Source of the DNA: Steinernema hermaphroditum
Taxonomy: Eukaryota > Nematoda > Chromadorea > Rhabditida > Steinernematidae
Assembly (NCBI GenBank): GCA_030435675.1
Contig: CM059625.1
Span: 4,774,001-4,838,000 of the forward strand
DNA: 64,000 bases
Reading direction: 5' to 3'
Shown here: positions 26,673 through 40,400 of the stretch, piece by piece
Numbering within the stretch: position 1 is the stretch's first letter
Layout: every line of letters begins with the position of its first letter
Position numbers and translations under genes: made by a program
Notes under the pieces: model-generated
Databases searched by the model: none
Told to the model about the DNA's origin: nothing
What the model saw: the letters and a program-made list of their open reading frames with translations, nothing else

Positions 26673-28784
26673 CATGAAATGTATTGTTGTCGGAAATGAA
26701 CGATTTGTTTGCCGTCATGTGCCATCCACTTTGCCATTATATGTGTATAAGAGTTTTTCAGAGCGCACGGATTTACCATATCGTAAAATGAGCAAAGTTA
26801 GACATGTATGACCTTCAGAAACCATCACAGTTTTATACAAAGATGCGTGCACAGAATTTTATCAGCTGTGAAGATAAAGTGGTCCTTCATTTGTGTCGCA
26901 AGGGATCTGCCCATCCGCTCTCTTTGAAGTTCATTGAATGAGTTTGATACAGCGGTTGTTCCTCGCCGTTTTGCTTCGCGCAGTTGTGCTGTTGTGGAAG
27001 CGTAATGCGATCCGTATCTCGACAAAGAAACTGACAGCACCGTCATGTCACGACCCGCGCTCCAGCAAGAAGCCGAAACCTCACTGAAACTCGGAAGTGT
27101 GCGCCGTATGAATTGCTCTTCATCCCCTTTACCCTTCCACTGCGCTACTTCGGATCCGGCCTCTCTATCGCTTCAAAACCTGCGCACATTGATGGGGTAG
27201 ATGCCTTCAAACTCCGACGCTGTAACCCGCACCAAAGAAAGAAGAAAAGCAGCAACTGCGGTGATCTTCGTGGAACAGTATACGATGTTTTGCACGCCGA
27301 ATGCCATAGAATAAGAGAGTGCGCCACACAATGATAGCAAATACAAACGTGTATTATTACTGCTATATGTTGCTGTTCAATTGTGCCTATAGTTTTCATT
27401 TAACTCAAATATCTTTCAATTTTCTCATGCTGTACACCACAACGATCATGCATTTACATGCACTAAACAGTCAGATCATTTGATTTTCCTTGTCTCTGTT
27501 TGTAGACCGTACTATTGCAAAGCAGTAATAGACATGTGCATTCTCTTTCTGACTTCTTGCCTATATACCTTTAGCTTAACTGGGAGCCTCTTGTCCTTTA
27601 TAGTTTAAGCATTGAGTCAATGTTAAAATGTCACGCAGAATCAGAAAGATAGCACTGAGAAGTATGTTTGTGAGAATTCGGCAATGTTCGGAGTGGAATT
27701 TGGAAGTGCACGCTCGCCAGATTAACAGTTAGGTGCTATTTCCATGTCAGGTCCTGAGCACTTGCGCTGAGAAACAAAACGTTAGCTTGAAGATAGGGTT
27801 GTCGAATAGAATCGAATATTCGAGGATCTTCAAATATCGAGTATTCGACCTTATTTGTAAGTAATCAGCATTTCCAAAACATTTCCAAATACTGTCACCC
27901 CGTTGGTGATTTTTATCGCATTTCGCGTGTCATCTAGTGAGAAAACACCTGTTGTGGAGCGCAACCAATATGTTCATGCAGAGTCTGAACATGACTTTTC
28001 GCTCGGCAGATATCGAGTGAGCACGCAGTGGCCTCAGTCTGTGGTTAGCTGGGAGCGCCGACATTAACGCATGCACGATGTATGCAAACTGAATATTTGC
28101 TTCTGCCGTACTCCTTCTGGCGTTCAGTCGCTGCAAATGTCGGTTTTGTTATTGACGTTTATTTTCGATCTTTCTACTCTGCTTGCCAAACCGACGTGGG
28201 TTGTGAGTGCTATTTGTTTGCGCATGTCGGCCGCGCGTGGCCGTGTTTCCATATATCATTTGCACGCGTTCACGTTCATATTACCTAACGGGTAAACTGC
28301 TACATGGATATTGCGAAATGCACTGCTATGTGCCGGCTAGCTATGGTATTGCGCGGTGACTGCCTTCAATCGCATATATTGTTGGGCCCATTTAACGAAT
28401 ACACCTATCGCTTTGTGTTCTAAGCAATCACCATGTTCTGGAACCTCAAATGTTTTCATTTGATTGAGTGCTATGACAGGCAATGGAGACATGTAACATA
28501 TAGGTGGAACTGATGTCCGTCATACACATATCGCGACTCCACGATTTCACTATTGCTTTGGAGGGTAAATGTAAAAACAATAGTCGTTGCATTCAGAAAA
28601 AGTACGATTGCCTGAGACCGTTCACCTCCAGGACGGCTCTTCATGTTGAGATGGCAGAGTCCTATTTCCTATCCTTATAGCATTCTCTTTGCTCTATCTT
28701 CCCATCGTCTGTGCTCTTCCGTAAATGGAGACATCAGAGGAAATCGCTCACAATAAGACAAAGCTATGGAAAAGTAGACCAACG

Positions 28785-28860
28785 ACCCTAAAGTAAACCC
28801 CAGATTTTGAAACTAAACCACAGAAAACTAAACCACGACCCTAAACCCCAGATTTTCAAA
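28785..28860 (+). repeat. Imperfect direct duplication
   Basis: The block CGACCCTAAA followed by CCCCAGATTTT occurs twice. The first copy is interrupted by GTAAA, and an ACTAAACCACA-type spacer separates the two. It resembles a small minisatellite. It is not the canonical nematode telomere repeat TTAGGC. Confidence 0.5.
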
Positions 28861-30164
28861 GAGCGCGGCTTCTGCCCAAAAAGTGCGCCGAGATTGTTCA
28901 ATGAAACGGTGGGTGGAATATGCTCCTTCATGGTAATCAACATTCACTTTTAGAATCGACATTTTCAGTGCTTCAATCCACTGTTTGTCTGTTCTCAAAA
29001 CTTTGTTTCAAGGTCACACAAACCGTTCGTGGGAACACCTCTCTGATCGTTGATCGCTCCGTTTATAAGAAGGATAACGTGCGACTTTGGTTTGGATTTC
29101 GACTCATGTGGTCCGTGAGCAGTCCTTAAACGATCCTCATTAGTAGCAAAGCGTATTACCATATTAGGTTGTCGTAACTTATGGGACGAAAACCCTAACA
29201 CAAATTCTGTATTCCTGCTGCGTCGTTATCTGTGCGGCCCCTATTGATCCGCCTGCTCGTCACTTCGCACTTTAAAAATCTCGTGGAGAACTTTTGCAGA
29301 TCTGCAGAATAAGGTGATGCTGTGGAGACCCGTTCCATTGAACGCTGTAAACTAAAAAGATCCGCCTGTAGCTTCCTCATTTATCTGGTAATCTATAGCG
29401 GAACGATATTAGGCTTCTCCGGAGCGAAAGCAGAGAAAGTGATATCTGGCCGCCTTCTCGCTCGTGGGTCATTTCTTCAACAAATTTGTTGTTGCATTTA
29501 TTCGTGCCCTGTATCGATCGGCAACACTGCTCACTGTTTTCTACTTGAAGCGTTCATCCGCATTCGAACGAATACTCTTTGTTGCGTTGCGCCCCGTCTT
29601 TTTAATATTCATGTACGCGAAATGTACTTCTCCGATACAGTCACGCGGTTTTTTATTGTCGAATGCGCGTTGTTATTCCATATTGGGCCATTACGACCAC
29701 CTTACGCCATTGCCGTTGATTCCGATTATTGCATAGAAAAACAGCGCGAAAGGCAACGCTTTCTGATTTCCGCCGAACGCGCACATCTACCGCAGTGCTC
29801 CCGCAGTATTGACATCATATTGTGCTGCCTGACTCGTATTATTCAAACCGCTAACTGTCCGTTCCGTACGATAACGGCAATTTCATAAATCGATGGCGTT
29901 CGGCAGCCGTTCACCCGGCTGATCACTGTTCACTATCCCGATCTATCGGACAAACTTCTGTGCGTTTTGTTGCTGACACTGTACGTCGCAAAGCGAGTGG
30001 AGCATTGCATAAAGGTCAACCCTGCCGCCGTCCAGGGAGCCGTTCATTGGTGTGCCGGCGTTTTTCCGCTCCTGAGAGCATTCAGCCCGCTATATTACGC
30101 GAGAAACGTTTCGTATTCTGCAGTGCTCAAGACTCAGGACAGACGCTGTTTCAGATCTCATGTG

Positions 30165-33100
30165 ATGGCTGCTGAACAACTTGCCACGGAGGTTCAGCAG
30201 CTGACATTGAATGAGGAAACCCCGGTGTCAGATGTTATCTCAGCCTTGGAATGCCAACCCGGACCATCAGGAATCCGCTATGCACCTGCCCCAATCCCCC
30301 ACGAATCTGCCACAACCCATCAGATTGAAGTTGCGCCGGACAATGATGAGTTTCTGGAACCAGACGACGAAAACACGGAGCCCAGAAAACAGACTCCACC
30401 AACTTTCATGTACTTCTCTACTAAATATGGTAACCGTGCATAGAACGTTGCATCAATATTTACCAACTGTTTACAGACGACTTCGAAGAGCTAAAGGAAG
30501 TGCTCTTAGCCAGGCCTGGTCCGGAAATTGTACCAAAGGTGAACCGCGACGATCGTAGACGCTCCCACCAGACGCTCGACCGCTATAGATCGCTCAATCC
30601 TAAATTCTTGGCCGAATCCGCCAAGGCGCAGTACACCAACGATGAAGACTTCCTCAAGAACATCCCTCCACCACCAGACAAACCACAAAAGGATCCAGTA
30701 GAGCGCCACGTCAGAAGGGACCAGTTCCCAGTGTTTGGGCCCTACACTGAACAAGAGAACAACCCAGCTCTTTTCCGCGTAATCGATGTGAAAAATCGTG
30801 AAGGCCTCATCCTGTGCGAGATCGTCATAGCGCACAGGGAGCTCGTCGAGCAATGTCTCCACTTTGTTGCCATCACCCGCGACAGCCTGGAAGCGCCAGC
30901 GTTGGAAAAGTGCGGCTGGAACTGCCAATACATCTCCGTCAACGATCTCGTGTGGATCTACGATGTAAAACCGTTCGACGATTCAAATCTGCCGAAGAGA
31001 CTCACCTTCAGCCGACGCATGTATCGTGGAGAGAATCGCATTTACTGGCAGTCGACCATTCACTGTTTCCTGCAAACAACCGAGTTCCAGACGGCCTACG
31101 GATGTGCAGTGAACAACAACGGAAACGCTATCATCACTCACAGCGACGAATACGTGAACCTCTACAACTCTCACTTCCCGCAGTATTTCGGCCGAATGCT
31201 GGAGGAGGGAGAGATGTTCAAGATAGACTATCTGCATTTGAAAAGCTTCAATTATCTGGCGTCCATTGCGTCCCAGCACTCGCAGAACCCTTTCGCAGCC
31301 GGATTCAGCCACAATCTCAAGCCTGGACGTCGCTCGATCCAAATCTATGTCGTTGCCGTCAACTTGTTTACAAAAAACGAAAAATTTAAAATGAAAGATC
31401 CGTTCCGCAACTGCAGTAATCGCGTCGATGCTGTGGGATTCCAAACAATTCAACTGAGCCTTGCAAAGTTCACGGATGCTGTCCTCCAACAACGCGATGC
31501 CGAAGCAGTGACCATGAGCGCTACGATCGAATGGAATTTCGACCGAACCGGGAGGATCACGCTCAGACGATTCTCAGATTCTCAAAAGTTCATCGGTTCA
31601 CGCTTCATGACAATCTGCGTTCCGAATGTCCTCACTTTCCTGGCGCAGCTGGAGACGAGAGGAAGGCTGAAGACACAGTCTTTCCTCCAATTCAGCGTTT
31701 TCGACCAGGATAAGCATTCTGTCAAGGACAGGTTCACGGTTAGTTTAAGTGATCGATTCCATCTAAAATTACAACACATCATCTCTTAGGTTCTTTGTAA
31801 TCACAAAGACGTTTACGTATCTCCAGTCGAGCAGAACCCGACGGACGACTACTTCCTGGGCTATCTAACCTCCGGCCTCATGGCACGCACTATCTGCGCA
31901 CATCTTCTCGACATAGAGCCAATGAATAACGACATCTTCGACGGAATGCGCATGAAGAAGTACTATCGCACATACGACATTCCAGAGCCGACTACGAACA
32001 AGCAAATGCTATACAACGGCTTCCCCGTCTATCTGGACAAGGACCAGTGTCGCGCAGCCGAGTTCGTCGGTACAGAGCCCTTGCCATCAGTCGTGGTCAT
32101 CGAAGCCTGCGCGGGTTCCGGAAAAACGCTATGTTCTGTCAATCTCATGATGGAAACGGTGCAGAAGGATCGGGACTCCATGCAGCTGATGTGCGCTACG
32201 ACAAACCGGGCGGTTGACAACATGGCCGAGGCCCTTTTCCAATACAGTCCGCGAGCCCGTACAATCCGTTTGTTCTCAAAAACGGCTCTCGACAAAATGG
32301 ACGAAGAACCTGAGTTCTCCGTTTACGCACTAATGCAAACGATAGTGGAGAGTCCCGGGCTATATGGCACTGACGAGCATGACCGGATTATTGTTCGCGA
32401 CTATTTGGACCTGCGCAGCATGACTGGCAAGGTGGCCCGGGGCGGTGGCAACTACTATGGTTACCAGGTTTGCCCCATCATATTTCTTATGAGCTATGTG
32501 CTTTTTAGGATCTCAAACAAAGAGCCGAGGATGCGGCGTTCGACGTTATCAGAAAGCGCTACAGGCCAAACATAATTCTCACAACCGTTGATCTCGCTTT
32601 ACGCGAACAGCTCACGATCTCACGCTTCAGCCTCATGCAATGCCATTTCGATCGAATTCTAATAGACGAAGGATCGCAGCTTGACGAGGCCCGACTCTTG
32701 GCGCTGCTGTCACTGAACATGACAACGAGACAGGTAAGGCACTGAACGAAATTTTCAACAATGATAACATGTGCCCAGTGCAACAGTGATAACGCATACC
32801 CAGTGCAATGCCTATTCGAAACACAGGCTGTCATACAAGCATCACCCAGTCTTTAGATCAAGCAGAACGCAGGTCATGCATCTCCTTAGTTACATGCGCT
32901 GTGCTAATTAGCCAGATTTGAGCGTGGCTTAGAATTTGAGAGTACTGGGAAAGCTGCGTGCATTAAAATATGAGATACGGTCAGAAAACGACCGAAAATG
33001 TTGGGCAAGTAATGATCGCATGATCAATGATACGTACAGAAGTCATGAATACGGGGGACAGTGTCACTTACTCGTTAAACTGAAGATCATACCATGACGA

Positions 33101-33936
33101 ATTATTGTAGGTCGTTGTTGTCGGAGACCGTCGACAGCTTCCCCCCTACACAAGCTTCGGTCTGCCAGATTGCTTAAAGGCAACGTGCGACAGAAGCGCG
33201 ATCGATCTTCTCGTTGCAATCAAGGATCTACCAGTACTTGAGCTCCATGTCGGCTATCGAATGCACAAAGGACTTCTGCAGCTCACATCTCGAGTATTTT
33301 ACGATAACAAGGTGAAGCCTGCAGATAAAGGACCGTGGCAAAGGCTGGCTACTCCGTGGAAACGGTTTAGCAACCGCCATCCCATTATTCTCGGCTACTG
33401 TGGAGGCGAAGAAGAAGATGACGACAAGTCGAAGATGAATCAGATTCAGGCGAAGGTCACAATGGCTTTAGTTAGAGAAGCCATAAGGGTGAGCTTTATG
33501 AGGTTTATGCAACATGTTGATTTTAACTGAATTGCAGGATGGTGTCAGCCAAGATGACATAGGCATCATTTGTCTGTACAATGGCCAAGTCAGACTTCTT
33601 GATAAGATGATGGCGAAGTTTGAGGTGCAGATCGCGTCCGTTGACTCGTACCAAGGACGCGAGAAGCGCTATATAATTGTGAACACAGTGCGAAGCACTG
33701 TCTGCAACTTTGAGAACTCGTTTTTCTCGGATATGCGTCGAGCAAACGTAGCCACATCCAGGGCCGTGCTTGGAATGATTATTCTCGGCGAAAAACTGTC
33801 CATGCAGAACTCTCTGCCATGGGGCCAGGTTTGGGAGTTTGCCGAGATGAACCATCTGATCCAGGAGAAGTTCTGTGCGGATCTGATCAAACCCAAACCA
33901 GAAGAGCCGCCGAGAAGGCCGTTCGGCTTTTGGTGA
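30165..33936 (+). CDS. Divergent UPF1-like superfamily 1 helicase
   Basis: Six exons: 30165-30429, 30477-31738, 31790-32467, 32509-32733, 33111-33488 and 33538-33936. They give 1068 residues. Helicase motifs appear in order: Walker A EACAGSGKT (614-622), motif II IDEGSQ (787-792), motif III VVVGDRRQLPP (812-822), motif V region VDSYQGRE (971-978) and motif VI NVATSRA (1006-1012) with a likely arginine finger at 1011. This order and spacing fit the UPF1/IGHMBP2/ZNFX1 group of RNA or DNA helicases that move 5' to 3'. The first 600 residues are an acidic leader plus a large region I do not recognise; no Cys/His-rich UPF1 domain was seen. The exact relative is unknown and the protein is not UPF1 itself. 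The frame is open upstream to 29967, but the TTTCAG acceptor at 30154 favours the start used here. Confidence 0.85.
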
Positions 33937-36900
33937 AGTCGTCGTTTCTTTTAGGATTGTTGATATATTTTGTTGTTCTCACTTTACGCGTTTCGGGTCA
34001 TTTTCTGATAAAGCATTTACCTGCCAACCTCGTTTCTCGCTATGAATACGGATGGCCTGGCCGAGCACCCGACTAGTTTTTTTGAGTTCCTCCTCATTTT
34101 GCGGCCACCTCCGTTGGCATCGCTTCGAATAGTCTTCGCAACTCGCCTCTCCGGACGTTGTGCCGTTCAATTTGTCTAATTGAATCGATGGAGGTCACGT
34201 TGCCCGCGGGTCCAGTTTGTTGAGAAAAAAGAGGCGGATTCTCCCGCAGTGTTGATTCCTAATACGGAGGTGGCGGCGTGCGGGATCGGTTAGGAAAGGC
34301 GTCGAAGTCTTTCGACCCTTATGTGCCGTCGACTCTATTGGCTAGCGTTGCGTCGACCGTCATATCTGTTGCGTTCTATAATGCGCACCTTCTAAACCAC
34401 ACCCTCTGGGACATGCGTGATTAGCCAAACGGAAACGCCTTTTCACCGGAAATGGGAGGGATTCGCTAGTCGTTGCCAAGTCGCGTGCGAAGCGCATATG
34501 TGTCCCTTGCCTGGGTGGCTTTTTAATTTATTCCCGCTCCGCGCTATTTCCGTTTTTTTTATTTCCGTGCTCCGTCTCCTGACGCCCTCTGTTTTATCAC
34601 CGACGTCTCCACAAACAGAATTGACGGCGAGGTTTGATGATAGAAGAATTGACCTCTTTGTTTATTTGTTTCACTATTATCTTTGTTGCGGTCGACCCTT
34701 AGGTATTTAGTGACTCCGATTACCTCTTCTTATATGATCAGAAGAAGCGATGCCGACGGCTTTTATCTAGAGATGCTGTCCAACAGAAATCTGGCTAACA
34801 AAAGTTTAGTGCGACAAAAAGCACGCCCCTTATACCTTGCGACTGTATACCATTGTTGTTCATGATCTTTGCCTCTCGCTAAGTGCATTAGTGCATTGGA
34901 GTTGCAGCGCTGTCAGCGTGAAAATGAATGTGTTGTGATGAGTCATTGCGTCTAGACGTAACAGGTCATCGTTTTGCGGCAGCTTCCATTCTACTCATTT
35001 CCATCCGGGTGGCCGTGGCAACGAGTGCCGTGCATAGACACGCACGCCCCGCGGACAGCGCTGTGATAACCCTCACCATGCTGGCCGCACGCATAGGAAG
35101 GCGAACCCACGGGTGTCCCGAGAATGCTAATTGGCGGCGAGACGCGCCGCTGCGAACGGGCTCCTCTCCGGCGGTCCCGTAGGTCGTCTCGACGCCCGTC
35201 GGCGCACGCACTGATCACTGATTTTTTCGGAGTGTGAGGCGTGCACGTGTGGATGCTGGCGGTTCTATACACTCAGAGGCGTCGCGCGTATTTTTTTTGA
35301 GTCAAGTGGTTTGCCTCTTTCCGTTAGCGTCGCTTCCAAAACAACGCACAGCCGGCCATTGGCGCAGAAGTGTGCTTCCTAAACGGAGAGGCATGCCTAT
35401 TGCTGATAGGGTCCACCGCGTCGCACGCTAGCAGGAGGCAGCCAAGCCACGGGGCTTCTCGTCGTTTGCCTGTTTTCTTCGCTAACTGATGCTCACACTT
35501 AACGAGTTATCCGGTGAACTTGTATATGTCCTTAACGCAAAGCCCTACATGCTAGAGTTCCTAGTGAGCTTGTTTACATTAGTGACCATTGAAGTAGCGT
35601 TGCTTATCTGTCAGCGCGGATGCTGCCTTGTCCCGCGGCTACCTGCTCCGACCACACGCATCGCAAAATTTGATGAATACCGCAATAAATCATCGGCGCC
35701 TAATTGAGATATGATTCGCGTTCATAAATACGCATTGACACCCCCAGAATTGATCGTTTTTCCGACGCTTTCCTGCCTGCCGCCGCGTGTGTTGTTTTCT
35801 GCATCCGCCGCTGTTTATTCCCTCGTTCCAGCCAGCCGACGCGTCGCCGCGTTCGTTCGCCGCGCCCTTTACCCCCAGCGGTTTGCGGCAGCCACCGTCG
35901 TGATAAGGCAATGCGGCGCTCATTGGCGACTTTTTGTGGGCAAGCTGCGCACTATCGATCGATTGAATAGAAAGTCCTCCTTTACATGTAGCGAACAATC
36001 TGTCTGTAGCCCTTTTCCCTCATTCAGTCGGCACCCTTTCCGTAGTGAGGTGGCTCGCTCCTTCTCAATCTACCGACCTTCTCCGTGATGGTGAAAAGCC
36101 AGGCGCATCTCGTAGAACTGTGGTCCCTAAATCACACTCAACCCGCATGCTATCCCAGTCGCTCTTCCAAGTATTCATGCTGTCACACTCATCGTCCCGC
36201 TTTTCCTTTGACATTTCTGGCGACAAACAACCGTATCGATCGTTGTGTTCTCCTTCCGAACAAATCCACTTCTGTCATATTCCCTATCACACCTAAGGGG
36301 TGCGTACAATTATTCAATTGTCGCACACATCTCTATAGGAGCCAGTGATCTCTGTGGGTAAGGGAACACTATTATTGATTGTATTGAAGGGCTTTTTTCT
36401 ATCAGCGATCCTAACAAAGTCACTAAACGAGTGCGGGTAAAAACAAATCGAGGACTTAGACTCGGTTTCGGACTCGACTCGTTTCCACCCTACTCATTTT
36501 GAGACGCTCTTAAGATCATTGGTAGGAACGCACTTCAATACAATCAATAATAATTTTACGCATCCCCTTAGGTGTGATGTTTTGTTCGGAACGAGAACAG
36601 AACGATCGATACGGTTGTTTGTCGCCAGAAATTCCCAATGAAAAGCGTCCTCCTACCCGCTATTTTGGTTTCCACATACACACCTTTCCCTTCTCCATCT
36701 ACTAGCAAAACAATCCATGTCCTGGCTTCGGCATCGCCTCACTAATCTATGAGTCCAATATTTGGAACTGATCTCCCTTTCTTGAGGTTATGTCTAGTTT
36801 TTTGTTATCTCAATCTCTACAAAAGGCTTCCATCATCTCGCGGCGAAACGCTAAACTTGGAACCAGCGCATTAAAAAAGGACAAAGTATCCGTGATTCTC

Positions 36901-37429
36901 CCATAGTTCCCAGACGTTCGCTTATCGTTTTCAGCGCGCTGACATTACATTTTTGGGTCTCGCCAGGAGATGGTTAAAGTCTTTGGTAGCGGCGGAAAAC
37001 AATAGACTGTACAGGGTGTACCAATAACAACAACAATTTGTAGGCGATCGATTTTCCGATCGAACTTATCGATTGGCTCCGTTGAATCTATGTTCGGCAT
37101 ACACTGCACAACAATACACAACTGCCAGGCGTAAGGCCCGCAAATCTTGAATTACTCTCTACAGATGTTCTTCTTAATCTGTTTACCTTTCCGCCTTCCC
37201 CCATAAGCCTAATTATATGAGTTTCATCGGCAGTTGCTGCCCTGCGATGTTGCTTTAAACGAAATTAGCTTCTCTACGAGCTTCGTTGTCGTTTTTTCTG
37301 TGCCGCGGTCTTTAAGGGACAAACGTCATATGTTTTTTTTTTGTGCAGTTTATGCCGATCGCGAGAGCTATTGACTTTTGAGCCTAAGCATCCGTTACAT
37401 TACAGGTTGACTGCCAACATTTAACTACA
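33937..37429. other. Intergenic region with foldback repeat
   Basis: About 3.5 kb between the helicase and the giant acidic protein. No gene was recognised. It contains the foldback element at about 36200-36645 and a short palindromic CGATCGATTTTCCGATCG near 37045. An acceptor ending at 37405 precedes the next start codon by 24 bases. Confidence 0.5.
36200..36645. repeat. Foldback (inverted repeat) element, possible MITE
   Basis: Two facing arms surround a spacer of about 140 bases. A perfect 31-base match pairs 36214-36244 with 36601-36631. A neighbouring ACACCTAAGGGG block pairs near 36289-36300 with 36564-36575, and an 18-base match pairs about 36373-36390 with 36533-36550. Small insertions break the left arm. 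No coding capacity was found. The structure fits a non-autonomous foldback or MITE-like transposon, or a locus able to form a long hairpin RNA. Terminal target-site duplications were not resolved. Confidence 0.75.
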
Positions 37430-40400
37430 ATGTTGGCCGGCTCACCCACACAAGAGGACTTGTCGTGCGGACCTGGGCCGAGCACATCTAAGGCGTCAGG
37501 AAAACGGCAGCGTAAGGAGAACTACGAGACCGCTGCGCTTGATTTGAAACCCGATGAAGTGTTCAGTCATCGAGACGAGAACGACGACCGATGCCTTTTG
37601 GTTAGTCACCGAAGAAGCACGGCGCCCTAATCATTCTGATTTGTGTAGATCAACTCAAGGCTCATACACTTCGGCGCGTCCGAAGAAGTGTTCCATTGTA
37701 AGGACGAGTTCGATGGCCTTATTTTCTACGGCGACGTTTGGCGCCTTAGGGGATTCAAAAAAGATGGCTCCTTTTTCGATTTCGTTGGACCCATGAAGGA
37801 CATCAAATACGTAGTTGTAAGTCTAAATTTTTTCTTTTTTGTGTATGTGATAAGCTTCCAGTACGGTGGCAGCAAAAGCTGTCTTCTCGTCTGCTTCGAG
37901 CAGGAGGCCTGTGATCAGATGACCAAAGAGCTCGGTATTCCTAGCTTTATGCTCAACCCCAACGCGTCAGACATCTCTTCGTAGGTTGTCATTTCAACGA
38001 CCCGTCATGATCTGCTGTTTCTAGGCATTATGTGACCATAGACTTCGTCAATTCCTTCGCCTACGTTAACGAAAGGTTGCTGTGGGTTCTCATCAAAACG
38101 GAACGTCCTGAAGGACAGCAATTACAAAGTGAGTTGACTTTTGATACTTATAATTGCTATGTTATTCGATCGACTGTACACTGATTGACCACAGTAAAAT
38201 TCATTGGTCACTTGTTGACGCCGGTTACCTGTATTCATATGACAATTTCATCCACAAAATTTGATTATAACAAATCCGCAACATCAGTTACTTTTTTAGG
38301 ACGTCTGAGCGAGCGAGCTTTCAAGAAACACCTTAAATTGGCCGGATTCCGCCGTTTATTCTTCAGGTCAACAGTGATGTCGTCGGGAGGCGGTCACTAC
38401 AGCGAGCCTATGCAGCTCCTATCGCGCACACCTATCACGAACGTCATCGACGTCACCTTTTGCGTCGAAAAAAGGGGAAGTAAGTGTTTTGGAGAGTACC
38501 GATATCAACATAACAATCACTATTGTTAGAAGTCCACTTAAGCATCGAAGAGCACAAGCGTACCGTCATCGTGGAGGATCAGCACCTCGACCTTGCAAAG
38601 ATACAGTTTGACGCGAAGGAGAAGAAAAGGATTGAAGCGGAACAACAGGAGGCAGCTGCCGCCGCGGAACTTGCACAACTGCAGGATACAGAGAAGAAGA
38701 TGGAGGAAAAGGAGCAGAGCATGGATATCGCCGTTGAAGTTGTTTCATCAGAGGCCCAAGATCGCCCCTGTTCATCTCCAGCACCTCACACTGGCCCAGC
38801 TGAAAACGGCTTTCCTGAATCAGGCCCGGCAGGACCATCTCAATCCCCCATTCCTGCATCCGAGGCTGTTGAACCTGCTGAAATCGCCTCGACTCCTGTG
38901 TTCGAAACAGGTGCTCTCGAGAATGGAAGCGGCAAAGCAGCCCATGATGAAATGGAAACCGATGAGGTACAGAACCCTCCAGAATATGAGTCCAGCCCCG
39001 CAGGCCCATCTGCAATCCTCATTCCTGCATCAAAGGCTGTTGAACCAGCTGCTGTCGAGATTGGAAATGGCGAAGCAGCCCATGATGGAATGGAAACCGA
39101 TGAGATACAGAACCCTCCAGAATATGAGTCAAGCCCCGCAGGACCATCTCAATCCCCCATTCCTGCATCCGAGGCTGTTGAACCTGCTGAAATCGACTTG
39201 GCCCCTGTGTCCGAAGCAAATGCTCTCGTGAATGGAAACGACGAAGCAGCCAGCGACGAAATGGAAGCCAACGAGGTAGAGAACCCTCCAGAACATGAGC
39301 CAAGTCCGGATGACCCAGCTGAAATCGTCATTCCTGCAGCAAACGTTGTTGAACCTGCTGAAGCCGACTTTGCCCCTGTGCCCGAAGCAAATGCTGCCGA
39401 AAATGGAAACAACGAAGCAGCCAACGATGAAATGGAAGCCGATGCGGTGCAAGACAACGACGGAAACATGGAGCCTGCTGTGTCACCAGTTAACCCTATG
39501 CCTAATCACTTCACTGGTGCGACTACGATGCAAGACAACGATGTACCTGCGTCAGAGAATGACTTGTTGGCAGAAGGTGTAGCGGCTGAAGAGCCAGACG
39601 ATGCTGAACAAGAAGATTTGATGGAAAACGATGAGGTCGCCAATGTTGTACCTAATGAAGCTGAAGAAAACTCTGAAGATGTTGAAGCCTTGGAGAATGA
39701 GGAAGCTGTGAACAACAACGCTATGGCGGAGATGGAAGCGGTGGTCAACATAGAAGATGAGTTTTTGGCAGGATACGACGGTGGTGAGAATGAAGAGGAA
39801 GGCGACGAAGTGGAAATGGATGCTCCGGAAGGCATGGACGTAGCGGACAATGATGATGAACCAAAATTGTACATCGACGAGACCGAAGCAGTGGCGGAAG
39901 ATGATCAGTCTGAGCCTCAAGAGCCATGGATGTTGCAAGATGGAGCGATGTCCCAAGATCTGGGCATCTTCATAGAAGAGACAGCGGCTGAAAGGACTGT
40001 GTCCGATGATCAACAAGAACCACTGAAACTGGAAGGCGCTAAGGAGGTCTTAGGAATGCAAACCGTAGAAACTGAGTGTGTTTTGAATGCTCACGTCGAA
40101 ACGACAATGGAAGCAGGCGTCATTTTGGAGAACCAGACCGAAACTGTCGTGTACAACTTTGTTGAAGAGCCCAGGACAGCATATGCTGGCGCTATGGAAG
40201 CAGACAATGAGTTTGGAGCTGAAGAAAGACCGTTGGAAAGTGAAGACAGCAACAGAGACTTCAGTGCTGAAGCTGAGGAACTGAAGCCTCTGGATAATAT
40301 GGAAGAGGAGCCTGTGGACAACATTGCAGATGTTGAAAATGACGAGAACAGTTTGATCGACAACATGGTGAGAGCATTAGTGACCATGGAGCAAGAAGAG

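Larger units (their letters stand above)
26511..30164. other. Intergenic region with short repeats
   Basis: No gene was recognised between Rap1GAP and the helicase. A 188-codon plus-strand frame (29322-29888) is Cys-rich and lacks family similarity, so it was not called. A duplicated block near 28785-28860 and an AT-rich palindrome with TCGAATATTCGA near 27810-27850 are the only structured elements. A TTTCAG acceptor at 30149-30154 precedes the helicase start. Confidence 0.5.

Noticed and set aside
29322..29888. 188-codon plus-strand frame
   Set aside because: It is Cys-rich with no domain, signal or splice context and no coding-like composition. It is probably a chance open frame in the helicase upstream region.
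29967..30164. Upstream in-frame extension of the helicase
   Set aside because: The frame is open to an ATG at 29967, but a strong TTTCAG acceptor ends at 30154, just before the ATG at 30165. The extra 66 residues look non-conserved.
30506..31492. Minus-strand frames of 140 and 169 codons
   Set aside because: They are shadows of helicase exon 2, whose forward frame has clear motif context and in-phase splicing.
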